Shown: positions 1 to 6,662, numbered from the stretch's first letter. The stretch: DNA of 9,934 nucleotides from Chloroflexota bacterium (GCA_021845945.1 JAJZRD010000137.1:1-9934), one strand, 5' to 3'. Notes: generated by a model from the letters alone, not told the origin. A program made the numbers and translations.

Positions 1-451
1 AACCGGCCGCCACCAGGATCGGCACCCCCTGCGCCTGGATCCCCGCGAGTACCCTTCCCGGCCTGCCCCCCAGGGGAGCGCCCACGGCCATAGCGGCCCC
101 GCCGTGGGCATCGATAAGATTGGCCCCAACGACGAATGCGTCGTTCTCGCCGAGACTCGGCACCACCTCGGGCAGCTCGTCGTCGACCTTCCGCCACTCG
201 GATCCCTCGATCAGCATGGCGTGAGGTGCGTCGCAGGGGATGCGGGTCGCCTTGAAGCCGCGGGGGCTGACGCGCCCCGAGATGAGCAACGGCATTCCGA
301 CCAACTCCTCGGCAACGGCGGACACCGTGGTCCCGCCCTTCAGCAGGATCTTGCCGCCCTGCAGGGCTCGCTGCACCTCCGGCGTCCTAACGATAGCCTT
401 GGCTATCAACCGCTTGCCCTCCGCCACTGTGAGGGCGATCATCGCCTTCAT
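1..451 (-). CDS. Uncharacterised protein, N-terminal 150 residues (runs off the left edge)
   Basis: I do not recognise this family. The reading frame opens at ATG 451 and stays open to base 1, so the C-terminus is outside the window. The N-terminus reads MKAMIALTVAEGKRLIAKAI, followed by a glycine-rich stretch (GGKILLKGGTT, about residues 27-37), a basic SGRVSPRGFKATR segment (about 59-71), one cysteine in IPCDAPH (about 72-78), and a Gly/Ala-rich part with DAHGGAAMAVGAPLGGRPG (about 114-132). There is no signal peptide or obvious membrane segment, so it is probably a soluble cytoplasmic protein. It begins only 8 bases after the stop of the carbamoyl amidase, with AGGAAGG and AGAGGT just upstream, so it is very likely co-transcribed and translationally coupled. 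That position suggests a role in ureide catabolism or its regulation, but the sequence itself gives no catalytic motif I can name. It is real coding sequence: codon use is GC-rich like its neighbours and the frame has no breaks. Confidence 0.75.
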   Translation of the reverse strand, partial: MKAMIALTVAEGKRLIAKAIVRTPEVQRALQGGKILLKGGTTVSAVAEELVGMPLLISGRVSPRGFKATRIPCDAPHAMLIEGSEWRKVDDELPEVVPSLGENDAFVVGANLIDAHGGAAMAVGAPLGGRPGRVLAGIQAQGVPILVAAG

Positions 452-459
452 TCAGACCT

Positions 460-1713
460 CTACCTTCCTAGGGCAGCGGCAGCACAACTGCCCGCCAGCA
501 CCTGCACGCCCGCCAGGATGTCTTCAGGTCCGGTCATCTCCTCCGGAGCGTGGCTGATGCCGTCGACGGAGGGTACGAACACCATTCCAACGGGGGCGTA
601 GGGCACCATGGTTTGGGCATCGTGGCCGGCACCGCTGGGCATGCGAACGACGGACAAACCCAGGGAGAGGGCTGTACCTTCCACCCGGCTCACCATGGCT
701 TCGTCCAGCCGCACCGGTTTGCCCCGGGTCGCCTCCTCGAAGGTGATCTCCACCTGCCGCTGAGAGGCAATCCCGCGGGCGGACTCGCGGACGAACTCCA
801 GCGCCCGATCGATGCTATCCTGCTCGATCCCTCGAATGTCGGTCAGCAGCTCGGTCCAGCCCGGGATCACGTTCCAGGCACCCGGCAGGGCACGGATGGC
901 GGCGGCGGTGGCCACCGTTTCCAGGGCGCGCTCGGCCATTCCGGCCCTCTCCACGGCCAGGACCAGCTCGGCCGCGGCGGCCAGGGCATCCCGTCGCATG
1001 CCCATGGGGGTAGCCCCGGAATGGTCGGCACGCCCCGACAGGGCTACTCGCCACCGGGTGGCGCCCGGAATGGCGGTGACGGCGCCGATGGCGGTGCCGC
1101 CTGCCGCGAGACGCCGGCCCTGCTCTATGTGAAGCTCCAGGTAACCCCTCACCGAGCGGTTGGCCGCTCGCTGGGGCAGACTCGCGGCCTTCTCCAGGTA
1201 CCCGGCCAGGGGCAGCTCCGCCTTCTCCCACGAGCGCACAGTCTCCAGGCTCAGCTCTCCGGTGAAGAAAAGGGAGCCCAGCCTACCCTGCCCGAAGAGT
1301 GCCGCCTCCTCGCATCGCCACACCACCACTTCCATGGGCACGGCGGGTTTGACGCCGGCAGCGCGGATGGCCTCCGCCGTCTCGATCGCCCCGATGACTC
1401 CCAGTACCCCATCGTAGGCCCCCCCATTGGGGACCGAGTCCAGGTGAGAGCCGGCCATCAGCACCCCGGTGTCGGGCGCGTTGCCGTCGGTGGAGCCGAA
1501 CATGTCCCCGATGCCATCGTAGGCAACGGTGAGCCCGGCCTCCTCCATCCACTGGGCCACCAGCTTCATCCCTTCGGCCTCCACGGGCGAGAAAGCCAGC
1601 CTGCTCACGCCCTCGGAGGAACCCCGCGCCTTCTCGGCAAGAAGGGATATCCGCCCCAACACCCGGTCGATCCGAACCTCGGACGCTATAGCCCTCAACA
1701 GCTGGGGCTCCAT
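460..1713 (-). CDS. Zn-dependent hydantoinase/carbamoylase-family amidase (N-carbamoyl-L-amino acid hydrolase, beta-ureidopropionase or allantoate amidohydrolase)
   Basis: A 417-residue M20-type binuclear metallo-amidase that hydrolyses an N-carbamoyl (ureido) group to an amine, CO2 and NH3. Visible family landmarks are GSHLDSVPNGGAYDG (88-102), giving metal ligands His90 and Asp101; Glu135/Glu136 in RCEEAALFG; His195 in LELHIEQG; and His388 in GISHAPEE. The small dimerisation/lid domain carries HSGATPM (231-237), Asn281 and the GHDAQ loop (363-367), which bind substrate carboxylates in this family. The length is normal for the family. I chose ATG 1713 because GGGGAG lies 8 bases upstream and the protein then begins like its relatives; the frame extends 20 codons further back, but only through a palindromic repeat. 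The segment after the Glu pair (AALFGQG) departs from the more usual EEGSRF. It is the third enzyme of a racemase-hydantoinase-carbamoylase set. Exact substrate (carbamoyl amino acid, ureidopropionate or allantoate) cannot be settled by eye. Confidence 0.93.
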   Translation of the reverse strand: MEPQLLRAIASEVRIDRVLGRISLLAEKARGSSEGVSRLAFSPVEAEGMKLVAQWMEEAGLTVAYDGIGDMFGSTDGNAPDTGVLMAGSHLDSVPNGGAYDGVLGVIGAIETAEAIRAAGVKPAVPMEVVVWRCEEAALFGQGRLGSLFFTGELSLETVRSWEKAELPLAGYLEKAASLPQRAANRSVRGYLELHIEQGRRLAAGGTAIGAVTAIPGATRWRVALSGRADHSGATPMGMRRDALAAAAELVLAVERAGMAERALETVATAAAIRALPGAWNVIPGWTELLTDIRGIEQDSIDRALEFVRESARGIASQRQVEITFEEATRGKPVRLDEAMVSRVEGTALSLGLSVVRMPSGAGHDAQTMVPYAPVGMVFVPSVDGISHAPEEMTGPEDILAGVQVLAGSCAAAALGR

Positions 1714-1744
1714 ATCTTCAACTCCCCATAGAACCTGTAGAAAA

Positions 1745-1770
1745 CGTAGGGCGGGGCGCCCCGCCCTACG
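1745..1770. repeat. Perfect 26-bp GC-rich palindrome between hydantoinase and carbamoylase genes
   Basis: The half-site CGTAGGGCGGGGC is followed immediately by its exact reverse complement, with no spacer. It sits in the 82-base gap between the two enzyme genes. As RNA it would fold back on itself with a tight loop; no U-run follows on the minus strand, so it is not a classical terminator. It resembles dispersed GC-rich intergenic palindromes (REP-like) seen in several bacterial genomes. Its copy number cannot be judged from one window. Confidence 0.85.
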
Positions 1771-1795
1771 CATCGAAGATCACCGTGGCCAAACC

Positions 1796-3181
1796 CTATC
1801 GCCGGACGACGCGAGGGAGGTACTCCCCGTAGCCCGGTTTCTGCATCAACCGGCCGTCTTTCATCACGAACCGGCCGCGGACGATGGTGGCCACCGCCTT
1901 GCCCCGAACCGACCAGCCCTCGTACGGGGTGTAGCCGGACTGGCTGTGCATGTCCCTGGCCTCCACCTTCCACTCGACGTCGGGATCGAACAGCACCAGG
2001 TCGGCGTCGGCGCCAACGGCGATGGCCCCCTTGCGCTCGGACAGGCCGAAGATGCGAGCCGGAGTCTCGCACAGCAGATCCACCAGCCTTGGAAGGTCGA
2101 TCCGCCCCTTGGCGACCCCCTCGCTGTACATCAGCGGGAGCATCGTCTCGATGGTCGGCGCCCCAAAGAAGATCTCCGAGAACTTCTCCGCCGGCAGAGT
2201 CTTGTTGTCCAGCGGCCACGGCGCGTGGTCCGAGCCGATCACCTGGACGGTCCCATCGGAGACCGCCTGCCAGACGGCGTCCAGGTCGTGCTGCTCCCGT
2301 AGCGGAGGCGCGATTTTCGTCTTTCCTCCCTGTCGCTTCATCTCCTCTGCCGTCAGGGTCAGGTAGTGGGGGCAGCTCTCGATGAAGACCCGCTGCCCTT
2401 CGAGCTGCGCCTGGTGCGCCAGAGAGATGCCCTTGCCGGTGCTCATATGGACGAGGTAGAGGGCGCAGCCGGCAAGCTTGGCGAGGGTCAGCACCCGGAA
2501 GGTGGCCTCGGCCTCCGCCTCGGGAGGCCGCACCGCCAGGTAGTTCTCCGGGGTGTAGCGGCCTTCCGCCTGGTACTTGTCCTCCAGGTAATCGATGATG
2601 TCGCCATTCTCGGCGTGGCAGCAGTAGAGACCCCCACGCTTCCCGATGTAATCCAGGGCCTCGTAGAGGCTGTAGTCGTCCCACATGATGCCGCGCTTGC
2701 GATAGGCCATGAACATCTTGAAGCTGGTGACGCCCAGGTCGAAGGCATCGTCGAACTGCCTGGTCACCCCTCGCTCCGGCGCCTGGAGGCGGCAGTGCAT
2801 GGCGAAGTCCACCAGCGACTGTGCCTCGCCTTCGTCCCGCAAGGTGGTGAGGAACTCCTTGACCGGCATCCCCACCTTGCCCTGCTGGTAAGGGATCACG
2901 GTGGTCACCCCGCCGAAGGCGGCGGCGGCGCTCATGGAGGGGAAGGAGTCGGCCTGAACGTTGAAGTTGGCCATGTGGACGTGGGCGTCTATCACGCCGG
3001 GCATGACGATCTTGCCCGTGGCATCGACGCGCTGCGCCTGACCCGCCTCCGGGGGCAACATCCCCGGGGCCAGCAGCGCCGCGATCTTTCCCTCGCTGAC
3101 AGCCACCGTAGCCCGGCTGACCGTGCCGCTGGCCACCACCAGGCCGCCCTCGACGACCATGTCTATCTTCTTATTAACCAT
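1796..3181 (-). CDS. Dihydropyrimidinase/D-hydantoinase-family cyclic amidohydrolase (allantoinase possible)
   Basis: A 461-residue amidohydrolase-superfamily enzyme that opens cyclic ureides (hydantoins, dihydropyrimidines) to N-carbamoyl acids. All binuclear-metal ligands are visible and spaced as in bacterial D-hydantoinases: His67 and His69 in DAHVHM, carboxylated Lys155 in TSFKMFMAY, His189 in CHAENGD, His245 in YLVHMS and Asp318 in GSDHAP. Tyr160 lies five residues after the lysine, as expected for the catalytic tyrosine. The RPPEAEAEAT segment favours hydantoinase/dihydropyrimidinase, while ESCPHYL and DHAP are closer to allantoinase or dihydroorotase relatives, so the substrate is open. 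I chose ATG 3181 because GAGGAG stands 11 bases upstream and MVNKKIDMVVEGG is a typical family start; the 53 further upstream codons of open frame are low-complexity and cover an intergenic hairpin. It lies downstream of the ECF ATPase genes and upstream of the carbamoylase, on the same strand. Confidence 0.94.
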   Translation of the reverse strand: MVNKKIDMVVEGGLVVASGTVSRATVAVSEGKIAALLAPGMLPPEAGQAQRVDATGKIVMPGVIDAHVHMANFNVQADSFPSMSAAAAFGGVTTVIPYQQGKVGMPVKEFLTTLRDEGEAQSLVDFAMHCRLQAPERGVTRQFDDAFDLGVTSFKMFMAYRKRGIMWDDYSLYEALDYIGKRGGLYCCHAENGDIIDYLEDKYQAEGRYTPENYLAVRPPEAEAEATFRVLTLAKLAGCALYLVHMSTGKGISLAHQAQLEGQRVFIESCPHYLTLTAEEMKRQGGKTKIAPPLREQHDLDAVWQAVSDGTVQVIGSDHAPWPLDNKTLPAEKFSEIFFGAPTIETMLPLMYSEGVAKGRIDLPRLVDLLCETPARIFGLSERKGAIAVGADADLVLFDPDVEWKVEARDMHSQSGYTPYEGWSVRGKAVATIVRGRFVMKDGRLMQKPGYGEYLPRVVRR

Positions 3182-3262
3182 GGCTAGGGATTCTCCTCGA
3201 ACCAAGACTGTGGAGCACACACCTGGGTGCGCCCCTGCTTCCGATACTCGCGGAATCGAGGC

Positions 3263-3295
3263 TTCAGCCGGACCTTCCCGTGGCAACCGGCTGAA
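3263..3295. repeat. Inverted repeat in the gap between ecfA1 and hydantoinase genes
   Basis: TTCAGCCGG (3263-3271) pairs perfectly with CCGGCTGAA (3287-3295) around a 15-base loop. It is located in the 159-base gap between the ATPase stop (3341) and the hydantoinase start (3181). There is no U-tract after it on the minus strand, so it is more likely an mRNA stability or processing stem than a terminator. Confidence 0.6.
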
Positions 3296-3340
3296 AGCGT
3301 CGTTCCACAATTCGATGGTGTAGGGAACGTGACGCTGCAC

Positions 3341-4186
3341 TCAGGCTCCGACTCCGGCCTTCCGGCTCTCGGACCTCTTCAGCAACTCCTGCGCGGCCTC
3401 CTCCACGGTCGTTGCCGGCATGGAGAAGCCGAGCTCCAGACTGAGCCGGGTGATCTGAGGCGCGGTCAGGAAGGTCTTGCGCAGCTCCTCGGTGTGTTTG
3501 AAAACCTCCGTCGGTGGCCCGTCCAGGATCACCTTCCCGCCGCGAACGACGATGGCCCGCCGGGCAGACTCCGCCAGCAGCTCCATGTCGTGAGTGATCA
3601 GGATGATGGTGTGGCCGGCCTCATTCAACGCCTGCAGCACCTTGCGCAGCCGGAGCACCTGCTCCCTATCCTGGCCGCCGGTCGGCTCGTCCAGCATGAA
3701 GATCTCCGGCTTCATCGCCAGCACCCCCGCGATGGCCAGGCGCTGCCGCTGCCCGCGGCTCAGCCGGAAGGGATGAATGTCGGTCACGCCCCCCAGGTCG
3801 AGGACCTCGATGGCCTCTTCGACGTTCCTCTCGATAGTGGCCTTGTCCATCCCGATGTTCTTGGGCCCGAAGGCGATCTCCTCCCGCACGTTGCTGGCGA
3901 AGATCTGGTGGTCCGGGTTCTGGAATACGTAGCCCACGTGGCGGGCGAGGTTGGAGACCTGGGCGTTGCGGGTGTCCACGCCCTTGACCACCACCCTGCC
4001 CTCGGTCGGCTTGAGCAGGCCGTTGAAGTGCTTCACCATGGTCGTCTTGCCGGCACCGTTCTGACCGATGACCCCTAGGAACTCCCCCGTTCGGATCTGC
4101 AGATCGATCCCGTTCAGCGCCTTGGCGCCGTTGGGGTAGGTGTGGCCCAGCTGCTGTACGTCGATGATCACGTCGTTGTTAGACAC
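3341..4186 (-). CDS. ecfA1: ECF transporter ATPase EcfA1 (first ATP-binding subunit, canonical P-loop, LSRGQ signature)
   Basis: A 281-residue ABC ATPase of the energy-coupling-factor type, which would sit on the cytoplasmic face and drive EcfT and the S component. The motifs are in order: Walker A GQNGAGKTT (41-49), Q-loop FQNPDHQIFA (Q89) with the usual ECF wording, signature LSRGQRQR (142-149), Walker B IFMLDE (162-167), D-loop TGGQD and switch His199 in ITHD. The signature has Arg in place of the second residue of the GG pair (LSRGQ, not LSGGQ), a variant also found in other ECF ATPases. About 80 C-terminal residues follow the H-loop, normal for EcfA. It starts at GTG 4186, overlapping the end of ecfA2 by 8 bases, so translation is probably coupled. 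The symbol follows ECF nomenclature; which subunit is A1 and which A2 is a convention chosen by motif quality. Confidence 0.93.
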   Translation of the reverse strand: MSNNDVIIDVQQLGHTYPNGAKALNGIDLQIRTGEFLGVIGQNGAGKTTMVKHFNGLLKPTEGRVVVKGVDTRNAQVSNLARHVGYVFQNPDHQIFASNVREEIAFGPKNIGMDKATIERNVEEAIEVLDLGGVTDIHPFRLSRGQRQRLAIAGVLAMKPEIFMLDEPTGGQDREQVLRLRKVLQALNEAGHTIILITHDMELLAESARRAIVVRGGKVILDGPPTEVFKHTEELRKTFLTAPQITRLSLELGFSMPATTVEEAAQELLKRSESRKAGVGA

Positions 4187-5000
4187 GGGAAAACAGTTCC
4201 ACTCCTTCCTCCAGCGTCAAGGGAACCTTCGAGCCCAGGCCCATCTTCTCTTCCAGCTGGAAGTACAGCTGGGTCACCTGGGGGAAGCGTATCCGCTTGT
4301 CATCCTTGATCCTTCGGTAGAACTCCCGCGGCTCCGCCACCAGCTCCAGGTGGCCGTCCCGCAGCAACACCATCTTGTCGGCGAGGGGCGCCAGATGCTC
4401 GGGATCGTTCTCGACGATCACGATCGTCTTGCCCTGCTGCTTCAGACGCCCCAGCACCTCGAACACCTCCTCGGTGCCCATGGGGTCCAGCTCTCGGGTC
4501 GGCTCGTCCATCACCAGGATCTTCGACTCCATGGCCAGCACCGAGGCGATGGCGGCCCGCTGCTTCTGGCCACCCGACAGCTCGTGCGACATCCGCCGTC
4601 GGAAGTCGCTCATCCGAACCGTCTGGAGCGCGTCCACCATCCTTGCCTCCATGTCCTCGGGAGGGACCTGAAGGTTCTCCATGCCGAACACCACGTCGCC
4701 CTCGACGGTGAGGTTGAACAGCTGGTTCTCAGGGTCCTGCAGCACCACCCCGACCTTTCGGGAGATCTCGGCGATCTTGTGGGTCTCGGTGTCCATACCG
4801 TCGACCCGAACGTGGCCGGAGAACTTGCCGGGGAGCAGGTGCGGAATTGCACCGCACAGGCACATCAACAGGGTGCTCTTGCCCTCCCCGAAGACGGCGA
4901 CGAACTCCCCCTCCTCTATGGAGAAGCTCACGTCCTCCAGGATCATCCGGCTCGTTCCGGAGTAGCGGAAGCTGACGTTTTCGAGTTCAATTAGCGACAT
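4179..5000 (-). CDS. ecfA2: ECF transporter ATPase EcfA2 (second ATP-binding subunit, shortened P-loop and Asn in the H-loop)
   Basis: A 273-residue ABC ATPase, partner of EcfA1. The Q-loop LQDPENQLF (Q88), an intact LSGGQKQR signature (141-148), Walker B ILVMDE (161-166) and LDP D-loop are clear. The P-loop is abnormal: residues 35-45 read AVFGEGKSTLL, whereas ABC ATPases have GxxGxGKST. About three residues, typically of the form NGx, are missing between Glu39 and Gly40, without disturbing the frame. The switch histidine is also replaced: the strand end reads VIVENDPEHL, with Asn198 where His is expected. Both changes affect the nucleotide site completed by the EcfA1 signature, which is itself non-consensus. 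The gene starts 2 bases after the ecfT stop and overlaps ecfA1, so it belongs to a tight three-gene unit. A 9-base assembly or sequencing loss cannot be excluded for the P-loop, but would not explain Asn198. Confidence 0.92.
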   Translation of the reverse strand: MSLIELENVSFRYSGTSRMILEDVSFSIEEGEFVAVFGEGKSTLLMCLCGAIPHLLPGKFSGHVRVDGMDTETHKIAEISRKVGVVLQDPENQLFNLTVEGDVVFGMENLQVPPEDMEARMVDALQTVRMSDFRRRMSHELSGGQKQRAAIASVLAMESKILVMDEPTRELDPMGTEEVFEVLGRLKQQGKTIVIVENDPEHLAPLADKMVLLRDGHLELVAEPREFYRRIKDDKRIRFPQVTQLYFQLEEKMGLGSKVPLTLEEGVELFSRV

Positions 5001-5002
5001 GG

Positions 5003-5800
5003 TTACAGTATCCCCTGGAAAGTGACTACCACGAAGAACACCATAGCCACGACGCTGACGGCGCGAACCACGGTATCGGCACTGCCCTTCTGCAGGGCAA
5101 TGAAGAAGGTCCGCTTGGGATAGGCATCGAACGCCTTCAGGTCCATGGCCAGGGCGATGGTATCGGCCCGCTTCAGGGCGCCCAGGATGAGCGGTATGGT
5201 AAGCGGGAACATCTTCAGCACCTTGATGGCCGGGTTGACCCGATCGATGTCGTAGCCTCGAGACTTCTGAGCGTTGTTGATCGTCGCCAGCTCGTCGAGT
5301 ATCAACGGCAGGAAGCGGAGCGCCAGGACAAAGGTGTAGGCAAACTTGAAGGGCATCCCCATGTCGTAGAGGGCCCTCGTCAGCTTGACCGGGTGCACCA
5401 CGGTGAAGAACATGGTCATGGTGAGCGCCATCAGCGCCACGCGAAGGGTAATGGACAGCCCCAGGAAGATGCCCTCCTGAGAGACCAGGATCCCCATCCC
5501 GAACAGGTCGAAGCGGGCGATGATTTGGTTGGGATCGGTGAGCGCCTGAATCAGGGTTATGAACACACAGAGCGGGATCACCACCAGCAGCACTGTGAAA
5601 GTGCTTTGCTTCGGCATGCCATCGAAGACCACGATGAGAAAGAGGAAGGCCAGGATCCCAACCAGGGCGAGGAAGTTCAGTGTCGAGAAGATGATCACCA
5701 CCATGCAGCCCAGGGCTATCAGCATGGTGGTGGGATGGAGCCTGGAGAAGAAGGTGGCCGCGTCCTTCTCCAGAGCCGACGCGAACAGGAACTTGGGCAT
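5003..5800 (-). CDS. ecfT: ECF transporter transmembrane scaffold EcfT
   Basis: A 265-residue polytopic membrane protein. Hydrophobic stretches lie at about 27-59, 66-85, 109-135, 153-170, 198-212 and 243-262. The coupling-helix region that docks onto the two ATPases is visible: NNAQKSRGYD (175-184) contains the first Ser-Arg-Gly motif, and RADTIALAMDLKAFDAYPKRT (211-231) is the second. The second motif has Lys222 at the position where the conserved arginine usually stands (ARGF or SRAFG in relatives). I chose ATG 5800 because GGGAGG lies 5 bases upstream and the protein then begins MPKFLFASAL; the upstream frame runs through a hairpin. It is preceded by the S-component gene with a 92-base gap and followed at 2 bases by ecfA2. 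Identification as EcfT/CbiQ family is secure. Its partner substrate is not given by this subunit. Confidence 0.93.
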   Translation of the reverse strand: MPKFLFASALEKDAATFFSRLHPTTMLIALGCMVVIIFSTLNFLALVGILAFLFLIVVFDGMPKQSTFTVLLVVIPLCVFITLIQALTDPNQIIARFDLFGMGILVSQEGIFLGLSITLRVALMALTMTMFFTVVHPVKLTRALYDMGMPFKFAYTFVLALRFLPLILDELATINNAQKSRGYDIDRVNPAIKVLKMFPLTIPLILGALKRADTIALAMDLKAFDAYPKRTFFIALQKGSADTVVRAVSVVAMVFFVVVTFQGIL

Positions 5801-5824
5801 CGTTACCTCCCGGTGATGGGGGAA

Positions 5825-5851
5825 GCCAGCGGGGGCGTGACCCCCGCTGGC
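5825..5851. repeat. Strong hairpin between ecfS and ecfT genes
   Basis: GCCAGCGGGGG (5825-5835) pairs perfectly with CCCCCGCTGGC (5841-5851) across a 5-base loop, an 11-bp GC-rich stem. It fills much of the 92-base gap between the S-component stop (5893) and the ecfT start (5800). No U-run follows on the minus strand. It could be an mRNA stem that lets S-component message be present at a level different from the ECF module, or a dispersed intergenic repeat. Confidence 0.8.
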
Positions 5852-5892
5852 ATGACAGACAATCGGACCCAACCAGCCGGATTGCTGCGGCT

Positions 5893-6501
5893 TTACTCCT
5901 CGACGAACCCGGCGTCCCTAACCACCTTCAGCAGGATCCGAAGGAGGATGGCGGGAACCGTCAGGGAGAACAGACTCTGCATGGCGTACAGCGAAACCAT
6001 CTTCTCGACTGGCATGTGGAAGTACAGGACGTGCATCGGGATGTACACCAGGACGAGAAAGACGGTGGCCAGCACGCCGTTAGTTATGGTCGCCTTCCAG
6101 GTGATGACGTTGTCGAAGATCTTGCCGGTGATGTAGGCGGACAGCACCTGGCAGGCGTTGGTCAGAAAGAAGAAGGGAGCGATGGGGCTGGTGCCCGTGG
6201 CGGTAGCGATCAGTGGATTGATCTCAGAAACGATAAGACCACCCACGACGCCATACAGCATCGTCCCGAGACCGATCATCGTGATGGAGATAACCCGGCC
6301 TGAAACCGGGAACAGCCCGCCGGTGAGGAGAGTATCCAGCCTCTCTCCAAACTGCAGGATGCCAATCATCACGAGCGAGATCATGAGAGAGCTTACGATG
6401 CCCTTGGTATCCGTGCGGCCAGGCCACGCCTTGAGGGACATCTTCGCAAGAGGGACGGTAAACCTCGGCTTCTTTTCTTTGGCGAGGGCAGCGGTTGACA
6501 T
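5893..6501 (-). CDS. ECF transporter substrate-binding S component, unknown specificity (predicted cyclic ureide)
   Basis: A 202-residue membrane protein. A basic, soluble N-terminus of about 32 residues is followed by hydrophobic stretches at roughly 34-51, 68-92, 104-123, 139-161 and 167-191, fitting the five to six short helices of S components. The central segment NPLIATATGTSPIAPFFFLTNACQ has the Gly/Pro/small-residue look of a substrate-binding membrane segment. I cannot place it in RibU, BioY, ThiT, FolT, PanT, QueT, CbiM or other S families I know. The assignment rests on size, topology and its place just before ecfT-ecfA2-ecfA1. ATG 6501 is supported by AAGGAGG 6 bases upstream. Since racemase, hydantoinase and carbamoylase genes surround the transporter, uptake of a hydantoin, allantoin, dihydropyrimidine or carbamoyl compound is the natural prediction; this is inference only. 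The long N-terminal soluble tail (including KEKKPRFTVPLAK) is somewhat unusual for the class. Confidence 0.8.
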   Translation of the reverse strand: MSTAALAKEKKPRFTVPLAKMSLKAWPGRTDTKGIVSSLMISLVMIGILQFGERLDTLLTGGLFPVSGRVISITMIGLGTMLYGVVGGLIVSEINPLIATATGTSPIAPFFFLTNACQVLSAYITGKIFDNVITWKATITNGVLATVFLVLVYIPMHVLYFHMPVEKMVSLYAMQSLFSLTVPAILLRILLKVVRDAGFVEE

Positions 6502-6506
6502 CCCAG

Positions 6507-6514
6507 TCCTCCTT
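6507..6514 (-). promoter_or_regulatory. Ribosome binding site of the S-component gene
   Basis: AAGGAGG on the minus strand, 6 bases before ATG 6501. It is one of the strongest Shine-Dalgarno sequences in the cluster, and it fixes the S-component start. Confidence 0.75.
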
Positions 6515-6624
6515 TAGATAATCCAGATAAGATCGGTGCGACTTTCATCCATGGCCATCCGGCCCGGCCATCCACCGGCCACAGAACAGATACTCTGCTA
6601 TCCACCACCTCCTCTCAACAGGTT

Positions 6625-6649
6625 GGCGGCCCCTGGACCCATGGCCGCC
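6625..6649. repeat. Inverted repeat after the racemase gene
   Basis: GGCGGCC (6625-6631) pairs with GGCCGCC (6643-6649) over an 11-base loop. On the minus strand it lies 13 bases downstream of the racemase stop and about 120 bases upstream of the S-component start. It lacks a U-tract, so intrinsic termination is unlikely to be efficient. It may mark a processing or stability element between racemase and transporter messages. Confidence 0.5.
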
Positions 6650-6662
6650 GCCCTGTGGGCTC

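Noticed and set aside
550..1731. Long plus-strand open frame of 393 codons
   Set aside because: It lies opposite the carbamoylase gene, is rich in Gly/His/Pro/Arg and has no family look. It is the expected antisense shadow of GC-rich coding DNA.
3182..3340. Extended N-terminus for the hydantoinase (53 extra residues)
   Set aside because: The extra part has no family similarity, contains an intergenic hairpin, and a Shine-Dalgarno precedes the inner ATG at 3181.
5801..5872. Extended EcfT start at 5872
   Set aside because: The extension translates an 11-bp hairpin, while GGGAGG stands correctly before ATG 5800.
3227..6136. Several plus-strand open frames of 247-284 codons opposite the ECF genes
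   Set aside because: They are His/Leu/Arg-rich mirror translations of the ATPase and EcfT genes, without Shine-Dalgarno sequences or recognisable domains.
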